The notes under the pieces: model-generated
What the model saw: the letters and a program-made list of their open reading frames with translations, nothing else
What the model was told of the DNA's origin: nothing
The model's database searches: none
Position numbers and translations under genes: made by a program
Shown here: positions 39,615 through 50,504 of the stretch, piece after piece
How positions within the stretch are numbered: position 1 is the stretch's first letter
How the letters are laid out: each line of letters starts with the position of its first letter
Source: Chondrus crispus
Taxonomy: Eukaryota; Rhodophyta; Florideophyceae; Gigartinales; Gigartinaceae
Length of the DNA stretch: 64,000 nucleotides
Direction of reading: 5' to 3'
NCBI RefSeq assembly: GCF_000350225.1
Contig: NW_005178995.1
Coordinates: 1-64,000, forward strand

Positions 39615-41920
39615 ATGTCAACAAGCGCACCCGGGGACGTCGGTCCCGGGGCGAGCAGAGCCGGATCGGCACGAGCGTCGAGGATCCCGAGAGGTCCTCG
39701 CACCCGGAGCCGGGCCAATACGGCCACGGACCCCGGAGATCAAGAATCCCCTACGGGGATAGCCGCCGACAAGACTGACCTCGACGAGAAGTTGGAGAAG
39801 ATGAGCAGCGAAATTCGCGAAGAAGCGAAGAAAAATCTCGAGGCTGAATTAGCCCTCGTCCGGAAGCAACTGGAGTTGCAAGCATCCGAGTTCCACACCG
39901 CTTTGGGAGAGCTGTCGGCTCGAGTGGATCTCGTCGAGAAGGAGCGAGGTGAGGCGACCGACGATCTGGAGCCGGAGGTCCTAGCCTCGTTGAAAATTTC
40001 GGTCAAGGACGCGAGGCGCGACGCGAATCAAGCTTTGGAGTCCTTAGGAAAATTTAGAACAAGCATCGATGACCGATTCGATCGCGCCGCGCAACGTCTC
40101 AAAGACCTCGAGCAGGCCGCGGATCAAGCTCCGCAAGGATCGGACGACGAGCCGCTCCCTTCGGGTAGAGAGGGCGACCGTCGGTCGAAGAAGGACAAGC
40201 CCGCTCGGCAGCGGAGTTCTAAGTCGAAGCTCTCGAAGAAGGACAAGCGACGTGCAAGCAAGGGTCATTGTAGTGACGATCCGGAGAACCGCGACTCACA
40301 GTCGGAGTCGCTTGGCCCCTCCGAAGATGGTAACGGCGGTTCGTCGAACCATTCGGGCGATTCCGAACGCCGTTCAGAAGACGGAAACGGAATTTCGTCA
40401 AGCAAGAAAATTTCCTCCAGACGAGGCGGAGTCACTTCGTCCGCCTCGCGGAGAGACAAGGACGCGGAGCCCGAAGATGTCGCAACGCGGCGCGGGCCGC
40501 GATGGGAGGAGTTGGAGGAGCTGAATCCGACCAACTACCTCTTCAAGAAGTTACTTTCGTACCGAACGTACCGCTTGCGGAACCCGCAGACATATTTGTC
40601 AAGTTCCCGGCGGACCGCCGTGGGAAAAATTAGGAGAGATATTCCGCCTAAGGTGAAGAAGGACAACACGTTCACAGGAGAGGACGGGGTCCTTGTGTTG
40701 GTTTTTTTGGCAAAATTAGTTCAGGAGTTCGATACTCAAGAAATGAACGAGGGGCAAGCGATCCGCCTGTTGCCTGAATTTTTAAGCGGCATCGCCTTGA
40801 GGCAGTACACTTCGGTGTCTCAGACGGCCGGGGCCCATCACGGAAAGATATCCGTTTGGCCGGAGGCCGTACAGTGGTTGTTGAGGAGTTTCCCAACCGA
40901 CGAGGCGATCCGTCAAGCCGTGCTCGCATTGCGAGAAGTTCAGCAAAGACCGTCTGAAGACGAGATGGAATTTTATATCCGTCTGACGGACGCAAGCAAC
41001 CGATGTGGAAACGTATATTCGATGGAAGACAGATGACGATGTTTATTGAAGGACTCGATTCGAGTATCAAGCCGATGGTATCTCAATACCGGCAAGACAA
41101 TCGGGACGTTTCATTTTTGAGAGTAGTGAATTACGCGAAGGCGCATGGCTCGGCGAGCCGCGCTAAGGACAAGAAGACCAAGAAGGTCACGATTCAGACG
41201 CCGTCGACGTTCAGGGCGGGGAAGAAGCCGAGGGCTTCTTATCCCGGTCGCAAAAGTCACGCCGCAGTCCATTTAGCCGAGTCCATGTCCGCGTCAGATG
41301 AGCGCGGTGCGCATGGAAGTAGCGAAAACCACTACGAAGGAGCGTTAGTAGCCGAAGGCGAGTTCATTGAGCCATCGGAGGGCTACGGACACGAGGACTA
41401 CGGGGACAGCGGGTCGTCAACTCTACCGACGCCTGCATACACGACGGAGTCGTTTTCAGAGCCCACGGATCCCGTGATGATGTTTCGGGGGCGCGGCCAC
41501 ACGCCGGCGCCGCGCATTCCGATGGAAGACAAGGGTACGACGTTTCGAAGGCCAGGCTGGATGGGAAGGCCGCAACGTCAAGGAAGGCCGCCGGCCCGTG
41601 GAGGACCTAGGACGCCATATCCCGTCAAGACGCACGGTCTGGTGTGCTATCATTGCTATGAAAAGGGGCACGCCGCGCCAACGTGCATTCTTTCCCTCCG
41701 GGAAATGCACCGAGTTTTGGAAAATTATGAGGCGTTGTCTCCGATGGAGAGGCTAGGGATACCATCGACGAGTTACCTGAAGGTCAAGAATTGGTTCGAT
41801 TCGCAGACGGCGAGCACGCCGAGTGCTTCAACGCCGAGGTCGAACCAACCCTTCAGAGGGCCCACCGCGGGGCCCGCGCCGTCGGATGTGAGAAGGATCC
41901 CGCAACGGCAGGAAAACTAG
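39615..41920 (+). pseudogene. gag of copy B, one-base deletion
   Basis: Starts at the same ATG as copy A and matches it closely for 471 codons, then lacks one A near 41028 (GAAGAC where A has GAAGAAC), giving a TGA at 41034-41036. The remainder, with zinc knuckle CYHCYEKGHAAPTC, is open in the shifted frame to 41920. The ATG at 41003 that opens that frame is incidental. All domains are otherwise as in copy A. Confidence 0.93.
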
Positions 41921-43179
41921 AGAGGGGAATCTCGCATGAGTCGCGAGAGGCACAGGGTCGACGTACTGTGCCCGGGGCTCAGCCCCGTTCCCCGTCTCTA
42001 AAGGAAAAATCAGGCCTCGAGGAGGAGGTTGTTGGACTGGTGGATAAGCCCAAAGGGCCGGCTCAAGTCAAGAAAATTTTGAGCCGAGCCCGAGATCATC
42101 CGCTGGAAGAAGTTCGAAGACCCTGGTACAGGGTTAAGCGCAGGGAGTGTCCCGAGAAGATTTTGGTCCTTGCGCGAAAAAACTACAAAGTGTACGCGGA
42201 CATCGGACCCACAATTGGATTGATGAGCCGGGTGTTGTCTGTTTTAGACACCGGCGCGGGACCAAACCTTGTGCGAAAATCAGAACTCCCAGCTGGAATG
42301 GAATCTCTAGTGTCCTACGGACCGACCCAAGATATCGGCGACGCGAACAATAGGCCACTCCGGACTCTCGGCACAATTAGAATGCCTGTGAGGCTTGGAA
42401 AACTTGTGGCCGCAGCCGAGTTTATTGTATGCGAAAAACTAGCCGTCCCGCTAATTCTAGGCGCGGACTACTGTGACCAGTTTGTGGAAGCAACTTATCC
42501 AAGGAAGAAAACGGTTGAGTTGGCGGATTTCTCGGAGGTTCCGATAGTTAGGCGGTTCTCGACGAGAAAAGGGAAGAAGAATCTCGTCGCGGGAGAGGAC
42601 GAGAATGATGGAAAGGGGGAGCGAATTTCCCCTAAGGTAAAAGTGGCAAGAGCCACAACTATCGAGCCAGGGACGCAACGCGTCGTGGAATGCACCTCGA
42701 AGAGGGCGGGCTTGGTGGTGGTTCAGCCGTACTCGTCGTTATACGAAAGGCACGGGTTGACGTGCACGAATGGTGTCGTTCAGGTTGAGCCTGACAGGCC
42801 ATTTCGTTTACTCGTTGCGAATTTTAGGACATACCCTGTCAGGGTGCAAAAAGGCCAAGTGGTGGCAGAATTATTACCGCACCCGAGAGCCGCGCTCGAG
42901 AGCAAAACCACCATTGGTGAAGTTCTCGGAATTCAAGAAAGGAAGAAGGAGAATTTTCCTAATTCCACCAAGACGCCTACGGGCGGGACAAGAGGCGAAC
43001 CGTCGGATCAAGCGCGCGAGGACCAGCCAGAAGAACGGTCGGCAGAGCTCTCGGCGTCGGCATCTACGAAGCCTCAACGCAGGATTGAGCCGCCACCGCC
43101 GGACGTGGAGGACCTCGACCTGAGCCACGTGCCGGAACGGCTGCGCGAGCGGTTCCGTCGGATGTTGAAGAAGTATTAA
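41791..43179 (+). CDS. aspartic protease ORF of copy B
   Basis: 462 codons, no ATG at the front, overlaps the gag end by 130 nt in the -1 frame. Motif VLDTGAGPNLV and ILGADYCDQF visible. Ends TAT-TAA, followed by one AGG codon and then the in-frame ATG of pol. Expression probably needs frameshifting at the gag end. Confidence 0.87.
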   Translation: MVRFADGEHAECFNAEVEPTLQRAHRGARAVGCEKDPATAGKLERGISHESREAQGRRTVPGAQPRSPSLKEKSGLEEEVVGLVDKPKGPAQVKKILSRARDHPLEEVRRPWYRVKRRECPEKILVLARKNYKVYADIGPTIGLMSRVLSVLDTGAGPNLVRKSELPAGMESLVSYGPTQDIGDANNRPLRTLGTIRMPVRLGKLVAAAEFIVCEKLAVPLILGADYCDQFVEATYPRKKTVELADFSEVPIVRRFSTRKGKKNLVAGEDENDGKGERISPKVKVARATTIEPGTQRVVECTSKRAGLVVVQPYSSLYERHGLTCTNGVVQVEPDRPFRLLVANFRTYPVRVQKGQVVAELLPHPRAALESKTTIGEVLGIQERKKENFPNSTKTPTGGTRGEPSDQAREDQPEERSAELSASASTKPQRRIEPPPPDVEDLDLSHVPERLRERFRRMLKKY

Positions 43180-43182
43180 AGG

Positions 43183-46100
43183 ATGTGGGATGGGACGGTT
43201 GGCGAAATTAATACTACCGTCCATCGGATCGAGTTGATACCCGAGACCCGCCCCATCGCACAAGCCCCGTATCGGGCCGGGCCTAAAGCCCGCGAAGTAG
43301 AAGATGCAGAGGTGCAGAAGATGTTGGAGGCAGGAGTGATAGAACCAGCGCAGTCAGAATGGGCGTCGCCCGTGTTGCTGGTGCCCAAGCCGGATGGGTC
43401 AATGCGTTTTTGCGTAGACTACCGCAGGCTGAACGCAGTGACGGTGAAGGACACGTACCCCTTACCGCGCATGGGTGAGTGCCTGGACTCGCTTGGTGAC
43501 ACCAAGGTTTTCTCCGCGTTGGACGCGATTTCGGGATATTGGCAGATGCCTATCCCTGAGGGCGACCGCGACAAGACCGCGTTTTTGTGTCACTCAGGAC
43601 TGTATCGCTTCTCAAGAATGCCCTTCGGGCTAACTAACGCGCCAGCGACGTTTCAGAGAGCAATGGAAATCCTGCTCTCTCCGTTCCGTTGGAAATGCTG
43701 TTTGGTGTATCTAGACGACATAATCATTTTTAGCAAGTCGTGGGAGGAGCACATCGTGCACGTGGATGAAATACTTTCCGTATTGGAAAAGGTAGGTGTC
43801 AAGCTCAAGCTTCGCAAGTGCGAATTTTTCGTGGAAAAGATCAAGTACCTGGGCCACGTCGTCTGCCCAGGTACGCTAGAAGTCGATGTGGCGCGAACCG
43901 CCGCGTTGGAACAAGTGCGGTACCCGCGAACACAGACACAGCTCAGGAGCTTCCTGGGACTCTGCAATGTCTACCGCAGGTTCGTTCCGCATTATGCCAA
44001 AATCATGCGGCCTCTAAACCAACTACTGAAGAAAGGACAACCGGTCCAGTTGGAAGGATTCGACGAACCATGCAAGAAAGCTTTTCATAAGCTCAAGGAC
44101 GCCATCTTGGCACCGCCGGTGTTGGCGCTGCCGAAGAAGGACCTACCCTACTCGGTAGATACCGATGCAAGCGACTACCAAATAGGCGCTGCACTATTTC
44201 AGACACACCCGGATGCGCAACGCAAACCCATCGGGTTCTTTTCAAGAACGTTAGCCGCAGCCGAGAGAAACTATTCTGTATCAGAAAAAGAATGTCTAGG
44301 GGTAATTTGGACCGTACAGACTTTAAGACCATATCTATATGACGAGCACTTCATTGTGCATACCGACCATGCCTCATTGAGGTGGTTGATGAACGTAACC
44401 GACCCCAGCGGGAGATTAATCCGATGGAGGCTCCGCCTCTCGGAATTCGATTTCGAAATCAAGTACAAGAAGGGCAAGGCGAACAGTCAAGCTGATGCCC
44501 TGTCAAGATTACGGACCGCAGGAGAAACCGTCGACGAAATCGACGACGAAATCCCATGCTTTATGGCCGAACCGGCCGAGGGTACAGTGGAGGACGAGGA
44601 AAGTATTGACGCGGCAGACGACATCCTCGCTCCTGAGGGGGGGACCGCCCCTGATCGCCTCGATCAATTCCAAGCTGTCACTCCGGAGGAGCTCATTCGC
44701 GAGCAAGCCGTCGACCCCTTCTGCAATCGCATCAAGGAAGAAATGGACGCCGGAAACGTGAGAACATTCAGCATGGAAACCGAGGAACTCGAAGGAACTC
44801 TATGCCGTACCGCGGCAGAGTTTGTACAAGTGGTAATACCACAATCGTTAAGGGACCGCGTCCTAGGGTTGAGCCACTACGCAAAATTGGCAGGCCACCC
44901 GGGAGGCAGGAAACTTTACAAGACTTTGAGAAGATATTTTTATTGGCCTACGATGGCCCTAGACTGCTATGCAGTCGCGAAGAATTGCGCCGCATGTGCG
45001 CGGGAAAGGGTGAAGTTAAGAAAAAACACGAAGGAAATGAAGCTGTTCACGCCCAAAGCGCCGCTGGAATTTGTCCCCATCGACATCCTGGGCGAGCTAA
45101 TTACAACTAAGCGAGGAAATCGGTATATTCTCGTGATCAGCGATCGATACTCGAAACTGGTACGAACCGTACCGTTGAAGAAGATATCAGCTGCGCACAT
45201 CGCACGAGCCTTCGTTCACCATTGGGTATTCGTGTACGGACCGCCGGTCAAGCTGCTGTCCGACAATGGAACACAGTTCACGGCCCGGTTCTTTCAGAAT
45301 GTCTGCCGAATTCTTGGCATACGCAATGTGTTCACGACTACGTACCACCCGCAAGCCAACGGCCAAGTCGAGAGATTTAACCGCACGCTGACTTCCGCGT
45401 TGCAAAAATACGTTGGAGAGCATCCCAAGGACTGGGACTTATTTAGCGACGCTGTGACGTTCGCCTACAACACACAAGTTCATCGAACTACGAACATTGC
45501 GCCCTTCGAGCTGGTGTTGGCTCGGGCGCCGAGAAACATTGCGTTACAAGCGCAACCAACTTTGGAGGACTTCAGCTCGTCACGAGCATACTACCTGAAA
45601 TGGCAGTCGTGGTTGGAGAGCCTAATGCGAAGTGCCGATAGGAGTTTGCGAAAGGAACAAGCCCGATACAAGCGAAATTTCGACGCACGCCTTCGCAAGC
45701 CGCAATCTGAGATCCCACCAGGGTCCTACGTGTTCCTCCGGAAGGAGCAGGGCACGGCTAGCGAACCGAAACATAAGCTTGCACAAGTCGCTACAGGGCC
45801 TTATCAGGTCAGAAGATCGGATCAACATACGGTAGTCATTGCCATTGGCGATCAGGAGGAACGCGTATCGCGAGACAGGGTGGAGTTAGCCCCAAGCCCA
45901 ATGGACCATGCGCCGATAACCGGCCTACGTCAAGCGCTACAGTTCCTGGGAGAGCCGGAGTTAAACGAAGAAGGAGAGGCAATGGAGGACGAGGAACGTC
46001 CTCACACCCGTGCGCCTACGACGGGGGACCTGGATAATTTAGTTGGTCGAACGCCGACAGCGGAGACACCTCCAAACCTACGCGAGCTCGGAACGTCCAG

Positions 46101-46401
46101 AGAAGAGGACGAGTTGGAAGATCTTCAGAAGGGGGAAGGAAACAGTTCAGAGAAAGGAGAGGAAACAGAGAACACGGAATATGTAATCGACCGGGTCGTC
46201 GACCACGATTATCAAAATGGTAATTTGATTCTCAAGGTGGAATGGTACGGTTATGCGCCCGAGGACGCGACGTGGGAGCCCATTGAGCAATTACCCCGCA
46301 GAGCGGCCGTCACGTATTTCCGAAGGAAGAAATTACTCTTGCCGCCGCAAGTCGCGCACGCGCAAGCGGGGTGGGCATCGTCAATAGCATTAGCCGATTA
46401 G
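43183..46401 (+). CDS. pol: pol of copy B: RT, RNase H, integrase, chromodomain (intact)
   Basis: 1,072 aa; the ATG at 43192 (MWDGT) or the open frame from 43183 begins it. RT: D114 in SALDAISGYW and YLDD at 176-179. RNase H: DTDASDYQIGA near 328, SEKECLG near 370. Integrase: H-H-C-C finger (HPGGRKLY ... CAACAR) near 570-610, catalytic D in IDILGEL near 640, D in LSDNGTQF near 697, E in NGQVERFNR near 733. A GPY-type module (ATGPYQVRRSD) follows. The chromodomain, about 1000-1052, has VEWYGYAPEDATWEP; such domains steer chromovirus integration to particular chromatin. All catalytic residues are present, so this ORF could still work. Confidence 0.95.
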   Translation: MWDGTVGEINTTVHRIELIPETRPIAQAPYRAGPKAREVEDAEVQKMLEAGVIEPAQSEWASPVLLVPKPDGSMRFCVDYRRLNAVTVKDTYPLPRMGECLDSLGDTKVFSALDAISGYWQMPIPEGDRDKTAFLCHSGLYRFSRMPFGLTNAPATFQRAMEILLSPFRWKCCLVYLDDIIIFSKSWEEHIVHVDEILSVLEKVGVKLKLRKCEFFVEKIKYLGHVVCPGTLEVDVARTAALEQVRYPRTQTQLRSFLGLCNVYRRFVPHYAKIMRPLNQLLKKGQPVQLEGFDEPCKKAFHKLKDAILAPPVLALPKKDLPYSVDTDASDYQIGAALFQTHPDAQRKPIGFFSRTLAAAERNYSVSEKECLGVIWTVQTLRPYLYDEHFIVHTDHASLRWLMNVTDPSGRLIRWRLRLSEFDFEIKYKKGKANSQADALSRLRTAGETVDEIDDEIPCFMAEPAEGTVEDEESIDAADDILAPEGGTAPDRLDQFQAVTPEELIREQAVDPFCNRIKEEMDAGNVRTFSMETEELEGTLCRTAAEFVQVVIPQSLRDRVLGLSHYAKLAGHPGGRKLYKTLRRYFYWPTMALDCYAVAKNCAACARERVKLRKNTKEMKLFTPKAPLEFVPIDILGELITTKRGNRYILVISDRYSKLVRTVPLKKISAAHIARAFVHHWVFVYGPPVKLLSDNGTQFTARFFQNVCRILGIRNVFTTTYHPQANGQVERFNRTLTSALQKYVGEHPKDWDLFSDAVTFAYNTQVHRTTNIAPFELVLARAPRNIALQAQPTLEDFSSSRAYYLKWQSWLESLMRSADRSLRKEQARYKRNFDARLRKPQSEIPPGSYVFLRKEQGTASEPKHKLAQVATGPYQVRRSDQHTVVIAIGDQEERVSRDRVELAPSPMDHAPITGLRQALQFLGEPELNEEGEAMEDEERPHTRAPTTGDLDNLVGRTPTAETPPNLRELGTSREEDELEDLQKGEGNSSEKGEETENTEYVIDRVVDHDYQNGNLILKVEWYGYAPEDATWEPIEQLPRRAAVTYFRRKKLLLPPQVAHAQAGWASSIALAD

Positions 46402-49400
46402 GAAACACGGAAGAGTCAGAAGTTCGAAACGAACGGGTCCGCAAGCAAAGAAAGTCGGAGCGAGAGGAGTCAGGCAGTCTTCCGTCGGGAACGCCTTTGC
46501 AAAAAGGGACTGACGAGCGGGTTACCCTCGAGCCGAGGGAGAAGGAGGGGAAAAGATACAGTTGATGTACAGGCGCACGCGAGGGAGGCCGATCGAGTGG
46601 AAGTGAATGATGCGGGACGCGATAAGACCGCGAGTGAAATGTTGGAATTGTATTGGGGATGGTCCCCATCAGGAGGCTCTCGAGTTTGAAGTGATGCGGT
46701 GAACAGCGTCGCGGAGAGAGAGTAAGGACAGTCGCCGGAAACGAGACCCCTCGGAGTGAGGAGAAGGGAAACGAAAGACTCAAGCGATTTTGCCTGGGAC
46801 CCCCGTCCATGAGTGAAATGGCCCGCGCAGCCAGGCCGTGGAAGGGAAGATGTACTGTAGTCTCAGGCCGAGGTAATTTACCTCCTTGGATACGATCACA
46901 CGCGGCCGCCGCGTGCACGTGATGTGACGCCTAGATCGATGATCCGCCCTCATGGGGTGTGATTTAATCAAAAGAAATTGGGGCTCGCTGCTGGTAAGCT
47001 GTCAAATGATCAGCACGAGTCGCAGACTGAACTCTGGCCATACGTCGAAAAACTAACTGCAATTAAGGAAAAAGCCCGCACTTGTACGAAACGCTGTTGG
47101 CAACCCCCACCGCCGACCGCACAAATGCTAGGGGCTCGCCACCGGCGAAGTTGCGATCGATCGCACATGAGAGCACTTGCCAAGTTCGTTCGCAACCCCT
47201 AAACCCCGCTCGACGAGCGAGAAGATGGGTCCACATGGACCACTGTTGCCCTGACCCATCGACACCACGTGCAAGTACACGGCTACACAGCGTGGCGTGA
47301 AACATCATCATTACGGAGGAGCTTTGTCGCTCCCGAATCGACGCCACACCACGAGTGACTTACTTACCGGCCTGCCGCCATAACCCCCCCGATATCTTTC
47401 CTATGTTTTCGTTTTTGTCTTTGTTATTATTATTATTTTTTATGTTTGTTTTCTTTCACGCACAGAGCGCGAACCCCGCGTCGCGAACGGCGACGGACAA
47501 GAGTGGCGACGCCAACCGATCGAGGCCCCAAGAACAATTCAGAGCGGCGAACCGACAATCACCATCAAGTAACCATGCGGTGTGTCACACCGAGAAGAAG
47601 AACGAGTTGTCCTGCTTTTCATTGCGCAAGGGCGTTACGCCACGAAGTTCCGTCGACCGGCCAGGAGGACAGTACTTTACAAGTGGAGGCCGAAGAGTCC
47701 GAAGGACCGAAGTTTATTCGGAAACCGAGGTCGTGCTCGTAATGAGAATCCGCTCCCACGAAGCCGTTCTACTGATGGCTGCTCCGTTTTACTACGGACG
47801 GGAATTTCTAACAACATTTAGGGCCAACGGCTTGGAAAAAGAGCGAAATTGGGGAGTCGTAATCAAACATGAAGTCCTGACCAACTGAGTGTGACGAAGT
47901 TAAAAATTTTCGTGTACTAGATTGAGGGAGAACGTCTCGAAAATCACATCTAAGTGACTCGTACGGAGATTATGGGGGTCTCCCAGCACGACACAAAGCG
48001 ACCCCGTTGTCACTGATGACCTACCCCAAATCGGCGACCATTCACGTTCGCGAAAATCCCTGTTCACGTCCGCGAAGCACAGGAAGAAAGGGACACCAAA
48101 AGAGAGAAGAGAAACACATTTTGATCTTTTTATCGTCACTCGACGAGCTAATTGACGACGATCCGTCTGTTGCTTCCTAGCAGCTATCGACACCAAGCCG
48201 AGATTGGATTGTTGGGAAATGGAACAGGAGACGTGGCTAGAGGTGTGTCGAACTCGCTGCATGGCATTGTGATAATAGGGAAGTGTTTTGGACGAAAGAC
48301 CGCGCAAGGAGGTGAGAAAAGGTTATTGACTACGATCGATTCGATCAAGTGGTGTATCATTCTGTGTCACACTGTAGACGAAGAAGAACCTCGCATTGTT
48401 AACGACCTCGGATGAGGCTCTAAAAGAATTCGCATGGCGCACTTTTGGGAAGTACTGTGCGTCGGTTGTCAACAACAAAATGGAGAAGGGACACGAGGGT
48501 CTGTATTTGCGCGTTGGTCAATCACCCCGTGTAGTTGTGGGATGTTTGCGCACAAAGGAAAATTATATCCCTGAGAGAATTCTTTGCGACTTCGCGAGCT
48601 GACGTTTGTCCCAGGCGATAATATAAGGGTATGGCGATGGGGAAACAAGATCGATGTATTGGGTTTCACAACGAGGGCCATCCCGAACCCGTAACGTCAC
48701 TTCGGTTGTCGCCACCTTTTGCAAAACGTTGATATCTTCGGAGCACGAACGACCACGAAGTCGATAATTTAACACGGACCCACGTCGTGGGTCTGTCAGA
48801 ACACACCCGTTGGCCAGAAAAAAGGCACGAGACGGGCAACTCGCTACTGTACAGAGCGATGCTCATCGAAGGTGAACCTAGGCCATTCAGCGCAGGAGAG
48901 GAGAACCTCACTTGTAGACGGGCACAACCTCTTCTGCCAATCTGGAACATCGCAACGTCCTGCAGTGGCACGAAGGACGCACCAAATCTCGTTCAAGAGG
49001 GAAGAACCCAAGAGGTCGCACCACGAGCAATGGGTTTCATTTTTTGTGAGAGGTGCATTTGGCTGATATCGGTGACGAACAAGCTGACAGTAAGACGGAG
49101 TGTATTTATAGGGTCGCTGCGTCCGATCATATGCGTCTGAGGCTGCCGACCGTGGGGTCATCATGACACGCAAGTTGACGTCGAAACGATGGCCTTTCGT
49201 TGCCGAAGTGACAAAGAAGGACGAAACCGGGTCGGTTGAAATGCTTTGTCGCGTAGCGGCATCAGAAGGGCGTGGCCTTTAACAATTTAGGGGAGAGAAA
49301 GGAGTTCTGGGACGACGGTGGAAGAACCAGCGAACCCGTTTGACCGTGCTGATTCGTCCATTGCTCTGGGTGATCGAACGTCGAAGGTGTATGTCGACTT

Positions 49401-50504
49401 CGACAACTGGCTGCCCCGAAGGCTTAAGAGACCAGAGGACGAAGGGGACCCGCTCCCCATTTCTTTTGTGTTTTCGATGGAGACCTCGCCGAGGAAAAAT
49501 TCGTTGAGGAATAATTGTTGGACGAGAGACGACAGCTGGGACATCGTTCACGAGAAGCCGTTAAAGCGGAAGGTACCCGCACTGAGAGCGGCAGAATGAA
49601 ATTGAACATACGCAGGCATTTCACCCATGGGAAACTTGAAGGATCAATTGTCACTTGATCTCAAGGGGGTTTATTCGCTTTGGGGAGGAAGCCGAGCTTT
49701 ACTATATGCGGGTCGTCGTCGACGCGCTCAAGCCATGACCCCACAGAAAACAAAAGACACGGGAAGTTCGTCGAAAACTACGAACGTTTTTCGTACTGCT
49801 AATTCTCAAGTTCCTAGTTGCCAAGGGGATGAAGGACTATAAATTATTCACTTTGGAAGGAAGTTTGCACCACGTTGCGTGCGCATGTAAGCGCGCTATG
49901 ATTGAGATTTCCCCAAGACCGGTTGCCGGTTTGGCGACCAAGGAGAGGAAACCCCATATCAAGGGTTAATGTGTTTGTCGTGGACGGGATATTCAAGGGC
50001 GGTATGGAAAACCGAAAAACCGAAAATGATGAGGGCAACCTTGGAGGCGCAATGACGCGAGTCGGTTGAGGAAGGGAAGTATTTTATTCTGTCTCACGGT
50101 CGTCGACCTCTGGCAGAGGAAACAGGAAAAAGAGAACGACATTCTGGATAAGGGGTGGAGGAGAAGGTAACAAGGATGCACGCCCTGTAGCAGACGTGAC
50201 CACAAGAGAGGGAAAAGAGAAGGTAATAGGGGATGTGCAACTGCAGTAACAGAGGTGCACAAAAAAAGGGTAAGAGAAGAAATACAGTAACGAGGAAAAG
50301 AGAAGGAAAGTGGAAAGAGGAAGATGCGACCGCGGCGACGGGGCGCATACAAAAAAAAGAGGAGGAAAGTGAAGGTAACGGGGGATACGCAGGTGATTCA
50401 TTTTATTATCCAAAAGCTACCGGGTGACGTCGATAACCAGACGTCACCCCAAACGGGTAATAGTCCGAGAATGGATCAGGGGGGAAGTCGTTCCGAGCAG
50501 CGGG
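46402..50504 (+). other. low-coding 3' region of copy B
   Basis: 4.1 kb with only short frames. Contains a T-rich tract ending in CACGCACAG near 47470 (splice-acceptor-like), a purine-rich block at 50351-50395 with GGGGGATACGCAGGTG, and a hairpin at 50422-50449. Some short frames (47355-47888, 49318-49599) may be decayed sense ORFs; no domain recognised. Confidence 0.6.
50422..50449. repeat. hairpin next to antisense-ORF 3' end
   Basis: Stem GGGTGACGTC (50422-50431), 8-nt loop, then GACGTCACCC (50440-50449). Sits 56 bp beyond the stop of the antisense ORF. Confidence 0.75.

Noticed and set aside
41003-41036. ATG at 41003 as a real start of a separate gag-like gene
   Set aside because: The protein is the second half of gag; the frame is opened only by the one-base deletion.
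47355-47888. 177-codon frame after copy-B pol as an env gene
   Set aside because: No signal peptide with matching glycoprotein features; the hydrophobic start is a T-rich tract, and no counterpart is found in copy A.
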